A stretch of DNA of 64,000 nucleotides from Guadua angustifolia (GCA_036346375.1 CM070500.1:82254437-82318436), one strand, 5' to 3'. Shown: positions 47,265 through 59,419, counted from the first letter of the stretch. Translations and numbers: made by a program. Notes: generated by a model from the letters alone, not told the origin.

Positions 47265-47713
47265 AATTTTTTTATTTAATATTTATTTTAAATCTTTTTT
47301 TCAAAACTAATCGACGGAATTTAAAAATTGCAAAAATACACGCCTATCGCCCCAGTACGGGGCATCGCCCCATACTGGGGCCACAGGTGCCTGACATAAT
47401 AGCGAAACTTGAAAGTTTAACGGCAGAGATAAATTTTTTTAGAAAAAACACCAATCACCCAAACACGGAGCGATAGGTACTGTAGCAGTACTGTAGCAGT
47501 GTTGGTCGCTAGTTAGCACTGTACCTAGCGCCCCAACAGTTGGCGATTGCATTTTAAAATTTTTTTTAGTTCTTCCGTTAAACTTTCGAATTTCGCCGTT
47601 AGGTCAGGCATCTATCGCTCCATACTGGAGCGACAGGTGTGTATTTTTGCAATTTTTAAATTCCGTCGATTAGTTTAAAAAAGATTTAAAATAAATATTA
47701 AATTAAAAAAATT
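47265..47713. mobile_element. Foldback element with long inverted arms and 12 bp flanking direct repeats
   Basis: Left arm 47265-47442 and right arm 47553-47713 are inverted copies with roughly 80-90 percent identity by eye: AATTTTTTTATTTAATATTT at the left, its near complement at the right, then ATCGACGGAATTTAAAAATT shared inward. GGTGGCTACGCG flanks it at 47253-47264 and 47714-47725. The arms also contain CCCCAGTACGGGG and CCATACTGGGG-type short palindromes. There is no coding. A Mutator-like MITE (9-11 bp duplications) is the nearest known class. Confidence 0.8.
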
Positions 47714-47725
47714 GGTGGCTACGCG

Positions 47726-48831
47726 GCCTCCGCCAAGATAAAGCCCAAGAGGAGAGACGACGGTGTGGTGGAGCGTAGTTGGGTCGTTTGCTGCGGAAAC
47801 GGATGGTGGTTGTGGCGAGATGTGCCGGTGGCGATCGGTGCTCAAACACCAGGCCGAGAGAGGAATTCCCTGCATAACGAGCGGGCTCGCAAGGCCGGGC
47901 GTACGTTGTCTTTGGGGCCGTCGGCTGCGGACCCCCAGTTATTCTGTAGCCGGCAAGCTCGTCCCCTACTCTCATGTTCCAACCACGTTCCAGTGTTTTT
48001 GTGCGCGATGGCCTTTCGCGAACGTTCGTCGCCACGTGAGATGCAATTCGCAAGGGCAGTTGGAAATCGAATAAAGCATGCGTGTCGCATCACGTAGCTA
48101 ATTGATCGCGGCCAGATGAGCCATCCAAAATACCAACTGACAAAGGGTCTCGTAGCTGAAATTTCTTGACACTGCGAATGCGAACGAGGAAGACGATGAA
48201 GGCACTCTCCTCCACTTCAGCTCCGGACCATCACTGCAACTTAACGGTACCATTCCGTTCACAATGACGGTTGGATATCTGAGCGACCAAGTGTAGGAAT
48301 TAATTCAGTGGAAGAAGTCAAAGGGGTGCTAATGGTATGTACTTCACTTCCATATTGCTTAGTTAGATAGAGAGCAACTAACTTATAAGAGGAACTCATG
48401 CATAGACTCTACTATGAGTTAGTGACAAAACTAGAGATACACATGTTTAGCTATGTTAAGCAATATAAACGTGTGCGCATATATTGCGTGACTTGCAAGC
48501 ATAATTTAGCCAATGACCTTCTGTTAAACCACAAGGTTACTTTGTATAATCTTTACCAAAGTTCCACAAAGATCCATGTAAAAAACCGTACTAGCACTAC
48601 TAATAAGCAAGCATAATTACCCAAATTTAGCCAATGGTTTCGGCAGAACCAAGAAGTGCTTAGGAATGTATCAAATCTTTGAAGAAAAGGATTCTGCGTA
48701 ACAAAACATTCTGCGCTAAATTCAGCACATACAACTAAAGAAGGATCGTATCATACTTTCAAATGAAAGTTAAACTAAAAACATATGGGTAACATCCTGG
48801 TTCTAAAACCACTGAGTAGAGCCAGACATGA
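47726..48831. other. Intergenic DNA downstream of the proteasome gene
   Basis: The left part (47726-48100) has overlapping frames without a family motif. The remainder is AT-rich and includes the 3' UTR of the proteasome gene next to 48831. No RNA gene or repeat end was seen. Confidence 0.5.
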
Positions 48832-51800
48832 TCACTCTTCCATTGCATCCCCCACAGTAACCTCGACCTTCTGTTTCAATGGAGTGATCTTTGTGGACAA
48901 TACCTCTGAAAACAAAAGAACAGGTTATAACTTCAAGTGAACCACATTGTTCATAACCCGATTCAGTAATACAAAACATCAACAAAGCGGTACTAGTTCT
49001 TACCAGTCTGTCCCTGGACAAAGCTGTATCCCTTGGAGCTGACGTAAGTCCTAGGATTTGGCAACTGGTGGTTCCTCAAGTATTCCGTCTTACCCTGGTA
49101 ACATCAATGGGAGACTTGTCAGTGAGGGTGGGTGGGTCTAGCAAAATGGATAATAATCCCAATTCATCAAGCATGTTTTCTCAGTTATCACAGATCAAAA
49201 CAAAACTATGTTATGTTAGTTTTTTTTTGGTGGGGACTAATATTGTTATTTGAATTGTTACCATTTTTCAATATATAGCATGGCAATTTGTGAGGATTAC
49301 ATACAATTCTTGTCAGACACAATCATTTAACACAGAAAGTCCATACCTTTGTAATTACACAAACATCAACATTGCTGCCACTACCCAAGTCATTGAAGAT
49401 ACCAGCACAAATTGCTTCGGATACAAGTTGTATTCCCTCCTCTCTCTGGACAATGAAACATAATTTATGTGATAAGAGTTACAACCACAGTTTTCAAATC
49501 AACATAAAATATATGAATATTGGATGTCACTCTGTCACTGTCCACCAATTTAGCCTATCTATATGATCATATAATCCAGAAGTGCCACCCAAATGCGTCT
49601 CACAGCAACAAATAATAGCATCAACAGTTTGGCACAAAACGAACAATACAGGAAATATGAACAAAAAAGATTGTACAACCTAGCAGGAAGTGGTACTTAC
49701 TGTGAGGCCCTCTTTGTACTTGGATTCAAATACTGACATTGCAGCGAGGGACCCTGAACCCATTGTGGCAAAAGGCAGTGTGTCCGTTGAACCATGTGGA
49801 TAAACCTGTGCATGACAAAGTCAATAATACTGCAGTTTGAATTTATCATTGTCGAAGGCCAAGCAATACTCACTGTGTGTAGATGTGGTCCAGTACAATC
49901 AACCCCACCAAGAACAAGGGCAGCGCTAACATGACCTTGGTAACTTCAATACAATGACACAACCAAGTGAGACGACAGCACCAAATTGGAAGATTGGTAG
50001 TAATTCACAGTTTACATAATAACAACTCTGGAACATGAGAGGAAGAGAGAGAGAGAGAGAGCACACCTAAAAAGGTGTGACTTCAAGAGTGTAAGAGCAG
50101 TTACAACTCTTGATTCACGACCAGTTGCATAACGGTGGAGCTGCAGCTGGGAGCTGACCATATCTAGAGGGGGGACAAAGACGTGATGAATTGATCATTG
50201 TCTTCTTGTGATGTAGACATATACAGAAGCAAAGCAAAACATTACAGTATGATCTAATCCTTTCTTTGTGCTGTTAACATGCCATAATGCTTGGCCTACC
50301 TGTTACAGCCTCAGTATCAGCAGCAGTTCCTGCTCCACAACAATATATATTTGGTGCCATGTAGTGGATTTTCTCACAATTTTTGTCAGCGACTATAGGG
50401 CCCTCAGTGGCCCTAGTGTCTGCCCCAAGAACAACACCATCCTGGAAAACAATTTATCATTATCCAAATTACATCTGCCCTCTTGATAACAACCATGCTA
50501 CAGAAGGGAGGAAATCAATTTGCAAAAGCAAATTTCAAGTATGAACCTCAATCCTAATACATTATAACCATAACATGGCTACTTCCCCCAACATATATGT
50601 ACTGGGGCCCATCTTTATGTCCATGCCAAGTTATTATCCCACAAACTAATTCTACAGGCCATGTGCATGTTAATTATGATCATAATACAACAGATAATTA
50701 TGCTCTGATATGCTGAAGTATCAGGAATGAAGCAGACAGGCTCTCATGCCAAGTTATTATCCCACAAACTAATTCCACAGGCCATGTGCATATTAATTAT
50801 GAACATAATACAACAGATAATTATGCTCTGATATGCTGAAGTATCAGGAATGAAGCAGAGAGGCTCTCTATGCCAACGTTAACTATCCTTTCCTGTTCCT
50901 AACACCTCTAGTAACATCATATTGTAAATGGTCATTTAAGAACCAACAGTGGAGGTGATTTAAATGCTTAGCCTCCATATTCAATAGATGCACAACCAGG
51001 GATTCAAATTTCGCTGAAAAAAAAATTGAAATTGTTACAGTAATTTCGTTTTGTCGGCGAAATTTCGCCAAATTTCATGACTTTTGGCCGGTTTTTGAAC
51101 TTTTAGGGCCGGATTTGGTCCAATAACCCTTAAGAAAGTCATCTTCTATGAAAATTTGTTGAAAAACCGAATTTTTGAGACATTTTAAAATTTTGGCAAA
51201 AACACTGTCAGATTTTTATAAAATTGTACAAGCTTGATAATGATTTGAAATTTTATGGTACTATCATTAGTAGTGTAGGATCATACAAAATTTATTTTGA
51301 AATAATTGAACTTCATTTGTTATCTTTAAAAAATCAAAAACAGAATGAACATAATTGAGACAGTAACAATCTTGTCAGAATTCTATAAATTTTCTCGAGT
51401 GTAATCATGATCAAAAAATTTTATGAGAGATTAAGAATTACCTTAGTACCATTCTATAAAATTTGCAAAAAAATTCAACTTTTTGTTTGGTCAATCAAAT
51501 CTATGTAAGCATTGAACTTCATTTGTTATATTATATTTCAAAAATCAAAAATAGAAAGAACATAAATGGTACTGTGCCTTGTAAGAATTTTATAAATTCA
51601 ATGGAGTGTGATCATGATTCAAAACTTTTATGAGATCTTAAACATTTCCTTATCACCCTTTTGTAAAATTTTCAAAAATTTTAAACCTTTTTTGATTGCT
51701 AAAGCAAATCTATGTATTGATCATCAGGCTTTTACCAGGACGTAGCACTATCAGAATTTTTAAAAATTCTTTAAGCATGATCATCATCTAAAAATTTTAT

Positions 51801-52963
51801 AGAAACATTAATGCTACATTAGGACCACCCACAAAAATTTTCAAAATTTTCTAACGTGGTTTGGACCATTTTTCATTTTGTTCAAGTTTGCCGATAAGCC
51901 TTTTAACAGCGCAGTAGTACTATTCAAATGTTTAAAAATTCATGAAGCTTGAGCATCATCTGAAAATTTTATGAGAACATTAGTGATGCATCATAACCAT
52001 GCACAAAAAATTTCAAAATTTTCTAACGTGGTTTGAACCATTTTTCATTCGGTTCAAAATTGTCGATCAGCGTTTTATCTATATAGTAGCAATGTTTGAA
52101 TTTTTAAAAATTCCACAGGCTTCAGAATTATATGAAATTTTTATGTCAATATCACCAATGTGTCAGGACTCTGCAAAAAAATTCAAAAGTTTTCATCGTC
52201 GTTTGACACACTTTTTTGCCGTGCAAAAACGCCAAAATTTTGGGTATTTCGCCTGAAATTTCGGGATATCCGGCCGAATTTCGGGATTTCTCGATTGCAA
52301 ATGGACCAGATTTGAATTTTGGTTTTCAAATTTCGTCCGAGATTTGTCCGAAATACCAAGATTTTGGCAAAATTTCCGATTTCGGTGCTAAGCTAGATTT
52401 TATCCGAAAACAAAATTTGAATCCTTGTGCACAACCATGCAAGCTTCCTTCTTATTAAATGGAATACTCTGGGGTAAATCATTTTATTGACATCTGTTTT
52501 TAAAGAGGGTGTTCAATCTGGAAAGTGCTCTCTTGTCCTGAAGGAAATTGTAAAACTGCATGGATTTTAACACAGCTAAAACTCTACTACTGGCTAAAAA
52601 GAACAAATGTCAAAACCAATTAGTCTATCATACAAGAACTATACAGCCACAAAATGAAACTTGACTTGAGGCTACAAGTCCTACAGTAGAGCTAGGCGAA
52701 CCTGATTACCAATTATATTTTACTACTTGTGTGCTATTTATCGCGCTTATGAAATTTGATTTGTGCACTTCCATTTAGCAAATAACCCTAGAAAGTAGGG
52801 ATAGAAATAGAATCCGACATACCGCAAAAACCAGACCAACGATTGTAGTCCCTGTCTTTCTGAAACCAGGGACCTTGAGGCTCTTCTTCTCCAGCATGTC
52901 GTTCCTCCGGCACAGATCAAAGCTGAACCCACCCTTCGTCGGGACATCCATGGATCCAACCAT
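48832..52963 (-). CDS. PBB: 20S proteasome subunit beta-2 (beta type-7)
   Basis: Eight coding exons are read on the minus strand: 52963-52823, 50441-50300, 50163-50067, 49943-49874, 49805-49701, 49445-49347, 49094-49004 and 48905-48832. All use GT/AG, total 819 nt, and give 272 aa, the usual plant length. The N-terminus MVGSMDVPTKGGFSFDLCRR is the propeptide. Cleavage before Thr39 in KTGTTIVGL exposes the catalytic threonine. ADTRATEGPIVADKNCEKIH carries the conserved Asp and Lys, followed by APNIYCCGAGTAADTEAVTD, ATMGSGSLAAMSVFESKYKE, SGSNVDVCVI and the C-terminal arm that wraps a neighbouring subunit. This subunit supplies trypsin-like activity in the 20S core. Met5 is an alternative start. 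Intron 1 is enlarged to 2.4 kb by a transposon and a tandem duplication. One residue at the first junction (Ala) differs from the usual Gln/Lys. Confidence 0.95.
50622..50868 (+). repeat. 123 bp tandem duplication in proteasome intron 1
   Basis: Copies at 50622-50744 and 50745-50868 start CATGCCAAGTTATTATCCCA and end near GAAGCAGAGAGGCTCTC. They differ at about five positions, so the event is fairly recent. It does not touch splice sites. Confidence 0.9.
50997..52427. mobile_element. hAT-like element in proteasome intron 1, target duplication TGCACAAC
   Basis: The left end CAGGGATTCAAATTT and the inward right end CAAGGATTCAAATTT match at 14 of 15 positions. TGCACAAC at 50989-50996 and 52428-52435 is an 8 bp direct repeat (10 bp if the following CA is counted). 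Near both ends are AAATTTCG/CGAAATTT motifs. The interior holds about three diverged tandem units of 160-190 bp (for example around 51775, 51945 and 52100) sharing TTTCAAAATTTTCTAACGTG and CCATTTTTCATT words. No transposase is seen. Confidence 0.88.
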
Positions 52964-53576
52964 CCTGCGCAAAGACGGGAACACCTCAGTAACCCTTATC
53001 TCAGGCCTCTTCATAGCTTAATTTGGCCTCAATGGAAACCCTATTACTGCAGCAAGAACGTCTAGGAAAACCTTTGTCCCCACCGAAGCCGTGATCTTCA
53101 ATTAGGTTAGAGTACACAACGAGACTAAACCTCTAGGTCAGATCAAAATTATCAGATTCCCTACAAAGCTTCGATTCTCAGCTCAGGCGAGGTGGAGAGC
53201 GCTCCTTACTTCAATCTCACCACTGCTCAAACAAGAAGTGATATGAGACCAAATACAACCAAAACAAGAAAGGGATCTTCTTTTGGGGCTCCTATCACAT
53301 CTTAACCCTCGCAAAGCAATCCAAAACGGAAACTTAAAACACGTGATGAGATCACAGCGAGCGAACCCACCAAATCAAAGAAAATCTCCCGCCGCCCGCC
53401 CCCCGCGCCTTGCTCGTCGGAACCGCAACGAGATAAACGGAACGGAATCGCGAGATGGATCGTACAAGGCCAAGCGAACCCTACCGCCGCCGCCGATCGG
53501 GAACAACCTCTACAGGCGAATCTGAGAGAGGAAAGAGGATTGGGGAGAGAGAAAAAAAAGAGAGGGCTTGCCGCAC

Positions 53577-53730
53577 CTGACAAACCAGATCCAGATGAGC
53601 AGGCGGAAGCAGGAGGTGAAGCTCCTTCGTAGCTTCGTCCCTTTCGCGATCCCCTCTTCCACTGCCGCTTCCCAATTTGGCAGTTCGGATTGGGGAAGAA
53701 GAAAAGAATGAAGAAGCAGTTCATGACCGT
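53577..53730 (-). promoter_or_regulatory. 5' UTR exon and promoter start of the proteasome gene
   Basis: A CAG|GTGCGG donor at 53577/53576 and a TTTGCGCAG acceptor at 52965 frame a 5' UTR intron of about 0.6 kb, placing the first exon at about 53577-53730. Upstream, GGCCCA/AGCCCA site II motifs (TGGGCT at 53762-53767 and TGGGCC at 53787-53792 on the plus strand) fit a TATA-less, constitutively expressed plant gene. The transcription start is inferred, not seen. Confidence 0.6.
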
Positions 53731-54172
53731 GAGATCTGGCGCGAAGAGTCGTGCTGTACGGTGGGCTTACCCCCCGGCGGCTTGTGTGGGCCGGACCACT
53801 AACGGGCCGCCTTATAGGAATTAAGCGCAACTCGTCGCACCGAAGGAAACCGAGAAGACTACTGGCCCGTTCTGATGTTCGACTCTATTGGGACAAATCT
53901 GTTCTCGCAATTTGTTTTGCGACGACAGCGGCACGTTTGGAGCCCAGTAAAATTAAGCTATTTCCTGTGAACAGCCGAATAACCGTGCTTTACTACAGAT
54001 AAAAATAATATTATCTAGCGTGTTAAGCTATTGTTGCTAGATTTAATTTACGTCATGCTCTCGATTTCGCCGTAATGACTGATCGAGCTCCGCCACGACC
54101 CAAACCATGCCTCCGCTGTCAAGCATTTCTTATACCACATCCTTATTTCGTCACTGTGGAGTATATCACATA

Positions 54173-54466
54173 CTCCCTCCGTCCAGAATTGATCATCATA
54201 TAAGCTTAAACTTAAAATCCAGGATTGATCAGCGCCTAAGCCTTGAGAGTAAATGCCCTGCATGCATGAACGCTTTACAATCTCTCCTCTCTGTTACTCC
54301 CACCAATCAAAGGAGGCAAGTAAATGCCTTGCACGCTGATCAATTCGCATGCGGACGGATTACTAAGGGGATTAATAGCGAGAGTAAATGAAATATAGGG
54401 GAGTTTAAGTACTCCTTGGTCTTGGTGACAAATGCTTAGGTGTTGATCAATTCTGGACGGAGGGAG
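54173..54466. mobile_element. Stowaway-like (Tc1/mariner) MITE, TA target duplication
   Basis: The ends begin CTCCCTCCGTCCAGAATTGA at the left and the exact complement at the right, about 23 bp of perfect terminal inverted repeat, flanked by TA at 54171-54172 and 54467-54468. The 294 bp element has no coding. This is the standard grass Stowaway end. It lies in the spacer between the proteasome and Aux/IAA genes. Confidence 0.93.
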
Positions 54467-54679
54467 TATCTACCACACACACCACAAAGTGAGAGAAGAG
54501 ACGTTGCTAGGATAAGGGTTACATTCTTTCGTGATTAATTTGTTTGTTATAGTGTATTTTTTATTAAAGACTTTTCAGTGGTGAAAGAGGGATTCAATAA
54601 GAGGTGAGTGGAGGTTGGGAATATGAAAAGCACATTATTCAGCGTCACAGGATTCTTTTAAAGAGTAAACAAATTCATA

Positions 54680-54952
54680 CTCTCTTTTTTTATAAGGCAT
54701 ATTTTGATTTTGTACAAGGATTAAGGTTACGTTGGAATTGAGAAAGATACGAGAAAAAATGACTTAGATGCCCCCACTTAATTATCTTGGAAGATGAAAG
54801 ATATACTTTGTGTGTGGTATGAATAAATGCATATAGATGAGAGAAAATAAATAGTGATATAGAAGGAAAGGTCTTATTAAATCTACATACAAGTCTTACA
54901 TTTGTAAACAAAATCATTCAAAAAAATAGATCTTATAAAAAAACGGAGGGAG
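54680..54952. mobile_element. Second Stowaway-like MITE, diverged left end
   Basis: The right end is TATAAAAAAACGGAGGGAG and the left end is CTCTCTTTTTTTATAAGGC, a degenerate inverted pair flanked by TA (54678-54679 and 54953-54954). It is 273 bp, AT-rich and non-coding. The left end has lost part of the CTCCCTCCG motif. Confidence 0.8.
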
Positions 54953-55573
54953 TACGTTCCTAGTAAAGTTAATTTGGACCAAATCTTCCCGGCTACTCGC
55001 CAAGGACATTGTCCGTAGCTCTAGCCGTGAGCCAAGGGACACGGCGCACGCTCGCACGCGGTGCGCGTGAGCGCCGGTGGTGTGTGCGTGTGCGTGATGG
55101 GGAGGAGAGCACAAGCGTCGGACTCCCTTTTTTCCCTCCAGTTCTGTTCGGGATCTATCGACCTACTAGTGGGAAGTGGAGACACCAGCAAAAGCAGGCA
55201 CGCAAGCAGCAACACAGAAACTAGGACCAGGCAGAAGCGAGTTCAGGTTCGTGCCGATATCATAATTAATTGACTTCAGATGCTAATTAGATTAGCTGAC
55301 GAGCACAACTGATTAGACACATGCACCCAAAATTACACCATCATGGCCCCAGAAACGAAGGGGCAGCCGGGGCCACAGATTAACAGCGCCTAGCTAGCTA
55401 GTATACTATTGCTATGGTAATCACAGTAGCAACTTCACACGACCGTAATACAGTCGTAATTTCTTTCTCATGGCATAGCGTCGAAATAGAAAGGCATCAA
55501 AAACACATAGCCAAGTTTCGCGCGACTCCACTTGGCAATTTACAAGCAGATTTGCATGGGAGCACGGCACAGA

Positions 55574-55688
55574 TCAGCAGCCAGCTGCAGCCCTCTTCCT
55601 GCTTACCGCCCTCAGCTGCGAAAGCAGAAGCAGAACACGATATTGGTTTCAGCGCTGATCAATGTCGTCAGGGTACAAATTTCAGCGG

Positions 55689-55720
<32 letters not shown>

Positions 55721-56975
55721 GTATGCGCAGACTCACCGACGAGGCGGGCAGATCGGAGCTCTTGAGCACCCGCAGCCTCTTCGCGGTGGCGATGAACATC
55801 CTGCATGAAGAGGTTGACTCTTGATCAATCAATCAGGACACGAAGTTTAGCGCGGATTCAATGGAATTGTTATAGTCTCTTCGATGTGCATGTTCTTTCA
55901 ACTTACTCCCATGGGACGTCCCCGATCAGCATCCTGTCGCCCTCGTCGTCCTCGTAGACCAGCGTGTACTCGCCGCTGCCGTCCATGACGCCGGCGATCA
56001 CGACCTCCCGGTCGGCAGCGGCGGCTGGATCCCTTTGTGCTACACGCAATTGCATATATATTTGCATGGGACAACAATCAAGCACGAACTAGCAAGGAGG
56101 CGCATGGTGTGATCGACGATGCTGTTCTTGCATACATACATACCGGCGAGTAGGCCGCGGAAGAGCTTGTCGACGTCGGCGGAGAGCTCGGCGTAGCCGC
56201 CGTACGCCATGAGGTCGACTTTCCTCCCGATCGGGACGCCGTCCATGTTGATCTTGACGAACAGGCCCATCTGGCCCTTAACTACGTCGTCATCTTTGCT
56301 TGCTCTGCCGTTTTGCGACGACGGCTGCGGCAACGATTTGGAGGAGGAAGAGGCGAGGTTCCTCCGGAACGACCGCACCGGCGGCCACCCCACAACCGGA
56401 GCAGCTGCTGGCCTGGTGGCGGATTACGCACAGAAAGTATCAAGATGAGAAATTTTACAGTGCATTATACTAATAGTAAAATAGTGGATAGTAGAAATCA
56501 AATCAAACTATAAATAGATATCAACTGATGTGATTCATGGAATCGAAAAAATAAATAGTTTATATTAATTTAATGTACCGTAAAAGAGCTTAGATGATTA
56601 ATTTTCCTTTTAAAAGAAGCAGAAAGATCAACACAACTAGCTCAGGGTAATCAGCACCTACCTTGCCTTGGGGCCATTGCTTCCTTTGGCTTGGAGAGCA
56701 AAAGCGCCACCACCACCGCCACTTGGCTCCCCGTCCAAATCTAAACCTGAGAGCACGAAACAAACAGAGCAAAACAAAACAAAAACGATCAAAACCTGGT
56801 GCATTTTTACAAGGAGAAAAATTCAACAAGTACAGACCCTACAGAGCAAGAATAAGAACTGGACGTGGCAAACCAGACCTGCTTGCCCTGACGGCTTGGA
56901 GAAGTAGGCGGGGAGGCCAAGGCTGAGCTCGAGGCCGCTCTCCCCTGCCGCCTCTCTGAACCCGCTCCACGCCAT
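55574..56975 (-). CDS. Aux/IAA auxin-responsive repressor protein
   Basis: Six exons are read on the minus strand: 56975-56879, 56746-56662, 56412-56144, 56039-55907, 55800-55737 and 55615-55574. They total 690 nt for 229 aa, all GT/AG. Domain I is LELSLGLP (residues 15-22, EAR repression motif). Domain II has the degron VVGWPPVRSFRRN (GWPPV at 69-73). Domain III starts FVKINMDGVPIGRKVDLMAY (about 112), and domain IV carries GEYTLVYEDDEGDRMLIGDV and PWEMFIATAKRLRVLKSSD. A basic C-terminus (SRKRAAAGC) can serve as nuclear localisation signal. The protein represses ARF-driven transcription in the nucleus and is degraded through TIR1/AFB when auxin is present. The last exon is only 42 nt, supported by a clean acceptor and the family-like ending. 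The family member is not assigned. A glycine run follows domain I. Confidence 0.94.
55690..55720 (-). repeat. TA/CA microsatellite in the last Aux/IAA intron
   Basis: A run of about ten AT units followed by four AC units lies in the 121 bp intron 5, roughly 20-45 bases downstream of the donor at 55736 in the transcript direction. Confidence 0.9.
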
Positions 56976-57520
56976 GGCTGAGCGCCTCGCCTCTCTCCGG
57001 TCTCTCTGCTCTGTGTTCTGTTCCCACGAGTCAAGCACACGTCTCTTCTTCTCCTCTGCGCAGAGGCATGCAAGCTAGCGGCAGGGGGAAGGGAAAGCAG
57101 GAGGAAACAGAGCAGGTGCTGCGCGCGCGGTGCCCGAGGAGCGAGCAGCAGCTAGAGAGATCAAAAGGCGGCAAGGATTTGCGAGAAAATGGACAAGGTT
57201 TGAGCGCTTTGAGGGCGTATTCAAAGCAAGCGAGCGAGCTCGGTCTCAGTTGCAACGCAGGTATGCACACAGAACTACACAAGGAAACCACACTCTCTAC
57301 TCTGTCTTAGCCTAGCTTGCCGGGGAGATTCGAGGGTAGGAGCAGAAGCGAGCAGCGGCCGGGAAAGGAAATGAGAGCATCTAACCACGCAGGAACTCAC
57401 CAGAGGAGACATGCAGCTAAGCGAGCAAGCAACGGCTGCCAACTACCATCTCTCTCCCTCTCTCTCTCTGAGCCAGCAGAGACCAGAGTCCGGTAGTGTG
57501 TTGCGGTGCTCTTCTTGCCC

Positions 57521-57527
57521 TTATAAA
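57521..57527 (-). promoter_or_regulatory. Probable TATA box of the Aux/IAA gene
   Basis: TTTATAA on the minus strand (57527-57521) lies about 550 bp upstream of the start codon. A start about 30 bp downstream would give a 5' UTR of roughly 500 nt containing a GA-rich run (57447-57470). Long 5' leaders with GA/CT runs are common in grass Aux/IAA genes. An intron in the leader cannot be excluded. Confidence 0.55.
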
Positions 57528-57599
57528 TGGGAACAAAAGTGGCGATTCTGTTTATTATTCTTTTATGATCTGTTGCATGGAGATTCCCTCTAGTGCATA

Positions 57600-59419
57600 A
57601 ACATATCTTCGATCGTGTCATTCTAGCTTTCAAATTTTAAACTTTGTTTATAAATACATGTTATTATACAATTTCACTATGATTTTTTATAATTTTTTCT
57701 TTCTATACCCCTCCCATTTACCTATTTCCAATGTTATTTAATACAATGTACTAGGGTAAGATATACTATCTAAGGATATAATAAAGATGGATAATACAGT
57801 CTTTTTAGATATATCTTAGTGAAAGTGTAAAAACCTAGAATAACACATATTCAAGATCCGGGAGTGTATTTTTTAATTTTATATACACAGTGTCCTTAGA
57901 AAAATGATTACCACACATGTTAAAAAAATGTTTTGCAAAAAAGAAAAATGAAATCGTTAGCTTAATTGGCTGTAGATAACAGTAATAACAAAAATAGTTA
58001 TATTGGTTTTTATATCACCAGAAAATACTAGCTAGCACAAAAGTAAGCAGTGGCTAGCTTATCCCCAGACATTGAGACAGTGGCATAGTCTTTCAATAAT
58101 GGAATTGTAGTGGCCAGTGGGTCCTGTTTGATTAGTAGATGCATCCGTGAAAGTGACCAAAATGCCGGTGTTGAATAAAGACAGCGAGACCGCGAGAGGA
58201 TTGGATAAGATAAGCTCAGCATATGGTTAGTACTGTAGCTTCCCTTTTCTTAATTAATACCGTATTATCAATGTGACCTCAGGGAAAACATGGTAAATCG
58301 ACGCTCAGCTTGAATCAAAAAATTTGAGAATTTTTACTGTGCACTACTATGGTAGTATATAGCGGTAGTAGAAATTAAATCGATCGTTGATTTGTCGAGG
58401 CATTCGCTTTTGGCTTGGGGTGTGCCATTTTGCTCAATTACCATTATACCCTCCATGAGACACAGTTGGTCTTTGGCTCGTTTATTTACCATTATACCCT
58501 TCAATCGGGTTATACTACCCATACTACACATGTAGTATGGTCAAATCTAATATAATCTCAACTTTTAGATCAAAGAAATGTATTCATTCTTGTGTATTGT
58601 AAAAGAGCTCAAAAATTTATTGTGGTGATTCAAGGTGCACCGCGCCGAGGAGGGGGATCCTTCAGTGAGTCTTCTTTTGTTTGCATGTTTGTTTCCGAAA
58701 TGTGAGCGTGTGCCTTTGTTGCCATCGTAAAAAATAAAGACAGCATAAAACAGCTATCTAAACGAAAACTGTCTAAAAACAAGAAGATATATATAGCCCT
58801 ACTGACTGCTTGTTAGGTGATATTATAAAAACCTTTGGTTTACACGGATCACGGCAGTATGCACACTGTTAGACGATCTGAATCATTCTCTAGCTCAATC
58901 GGATAACGCTGAAAAATAGTGACGGTTTAAGTTGCGATCTCTATTTTTTACTATAAGAAACTCTATCTGAACAGCCCTAGTTAGGACTATCCGGTAGTTC
59001 TACCCCTTACATATAGCTGCTTGTCCTGCTATACCCAGCTCGATCTTTTACGCTTGCATGGTGAAAATTATCTTGAACACTATGATAAATACTTACTTAT
59101 CCTAACTGGTCTCGAGTTAAAGTTTAACCACGATCACGTCGATCAGGGCCTTGGTGGAGGACGGTGGCTAGCGCACGAGATAGATGAGATGAGACACTGT
59201 TCTCAGGGTCCCAGCCCGGTGGGCTCCGTGGCGGCCAATGAGGAGACGAAACGTGCAGCGTGTTTTTCTTTCGAAGTCGGTGGGGCCCACATGGGCTGGA
59301 GGCGACCGTCGATGGACGGGGCGTGATTATTGTTCGGCTGCGTCGTCGTGGGCTCATGGCTCGACTTTGGCCACCCGACCAACCCAAATGTAGCATCATC
59401 ATTTCCCGCTGCTACCAGT
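57600..59419. other. Intergenic DNA upstream of the Aux/IAA gene
   Basis: AT-rich sequence with no gene. A stretch at 58325-58520 (ACTGTGCACTACTA, ATTACCATTATACCC, GTAGTAGAAAT words) resembles part of 56445-56510 in the Aux/IAA intron, probably two copies of one undetermined repeat. The 59020-59400 part is more GC-rich without recognisable motifs. Confidence 0.5.
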
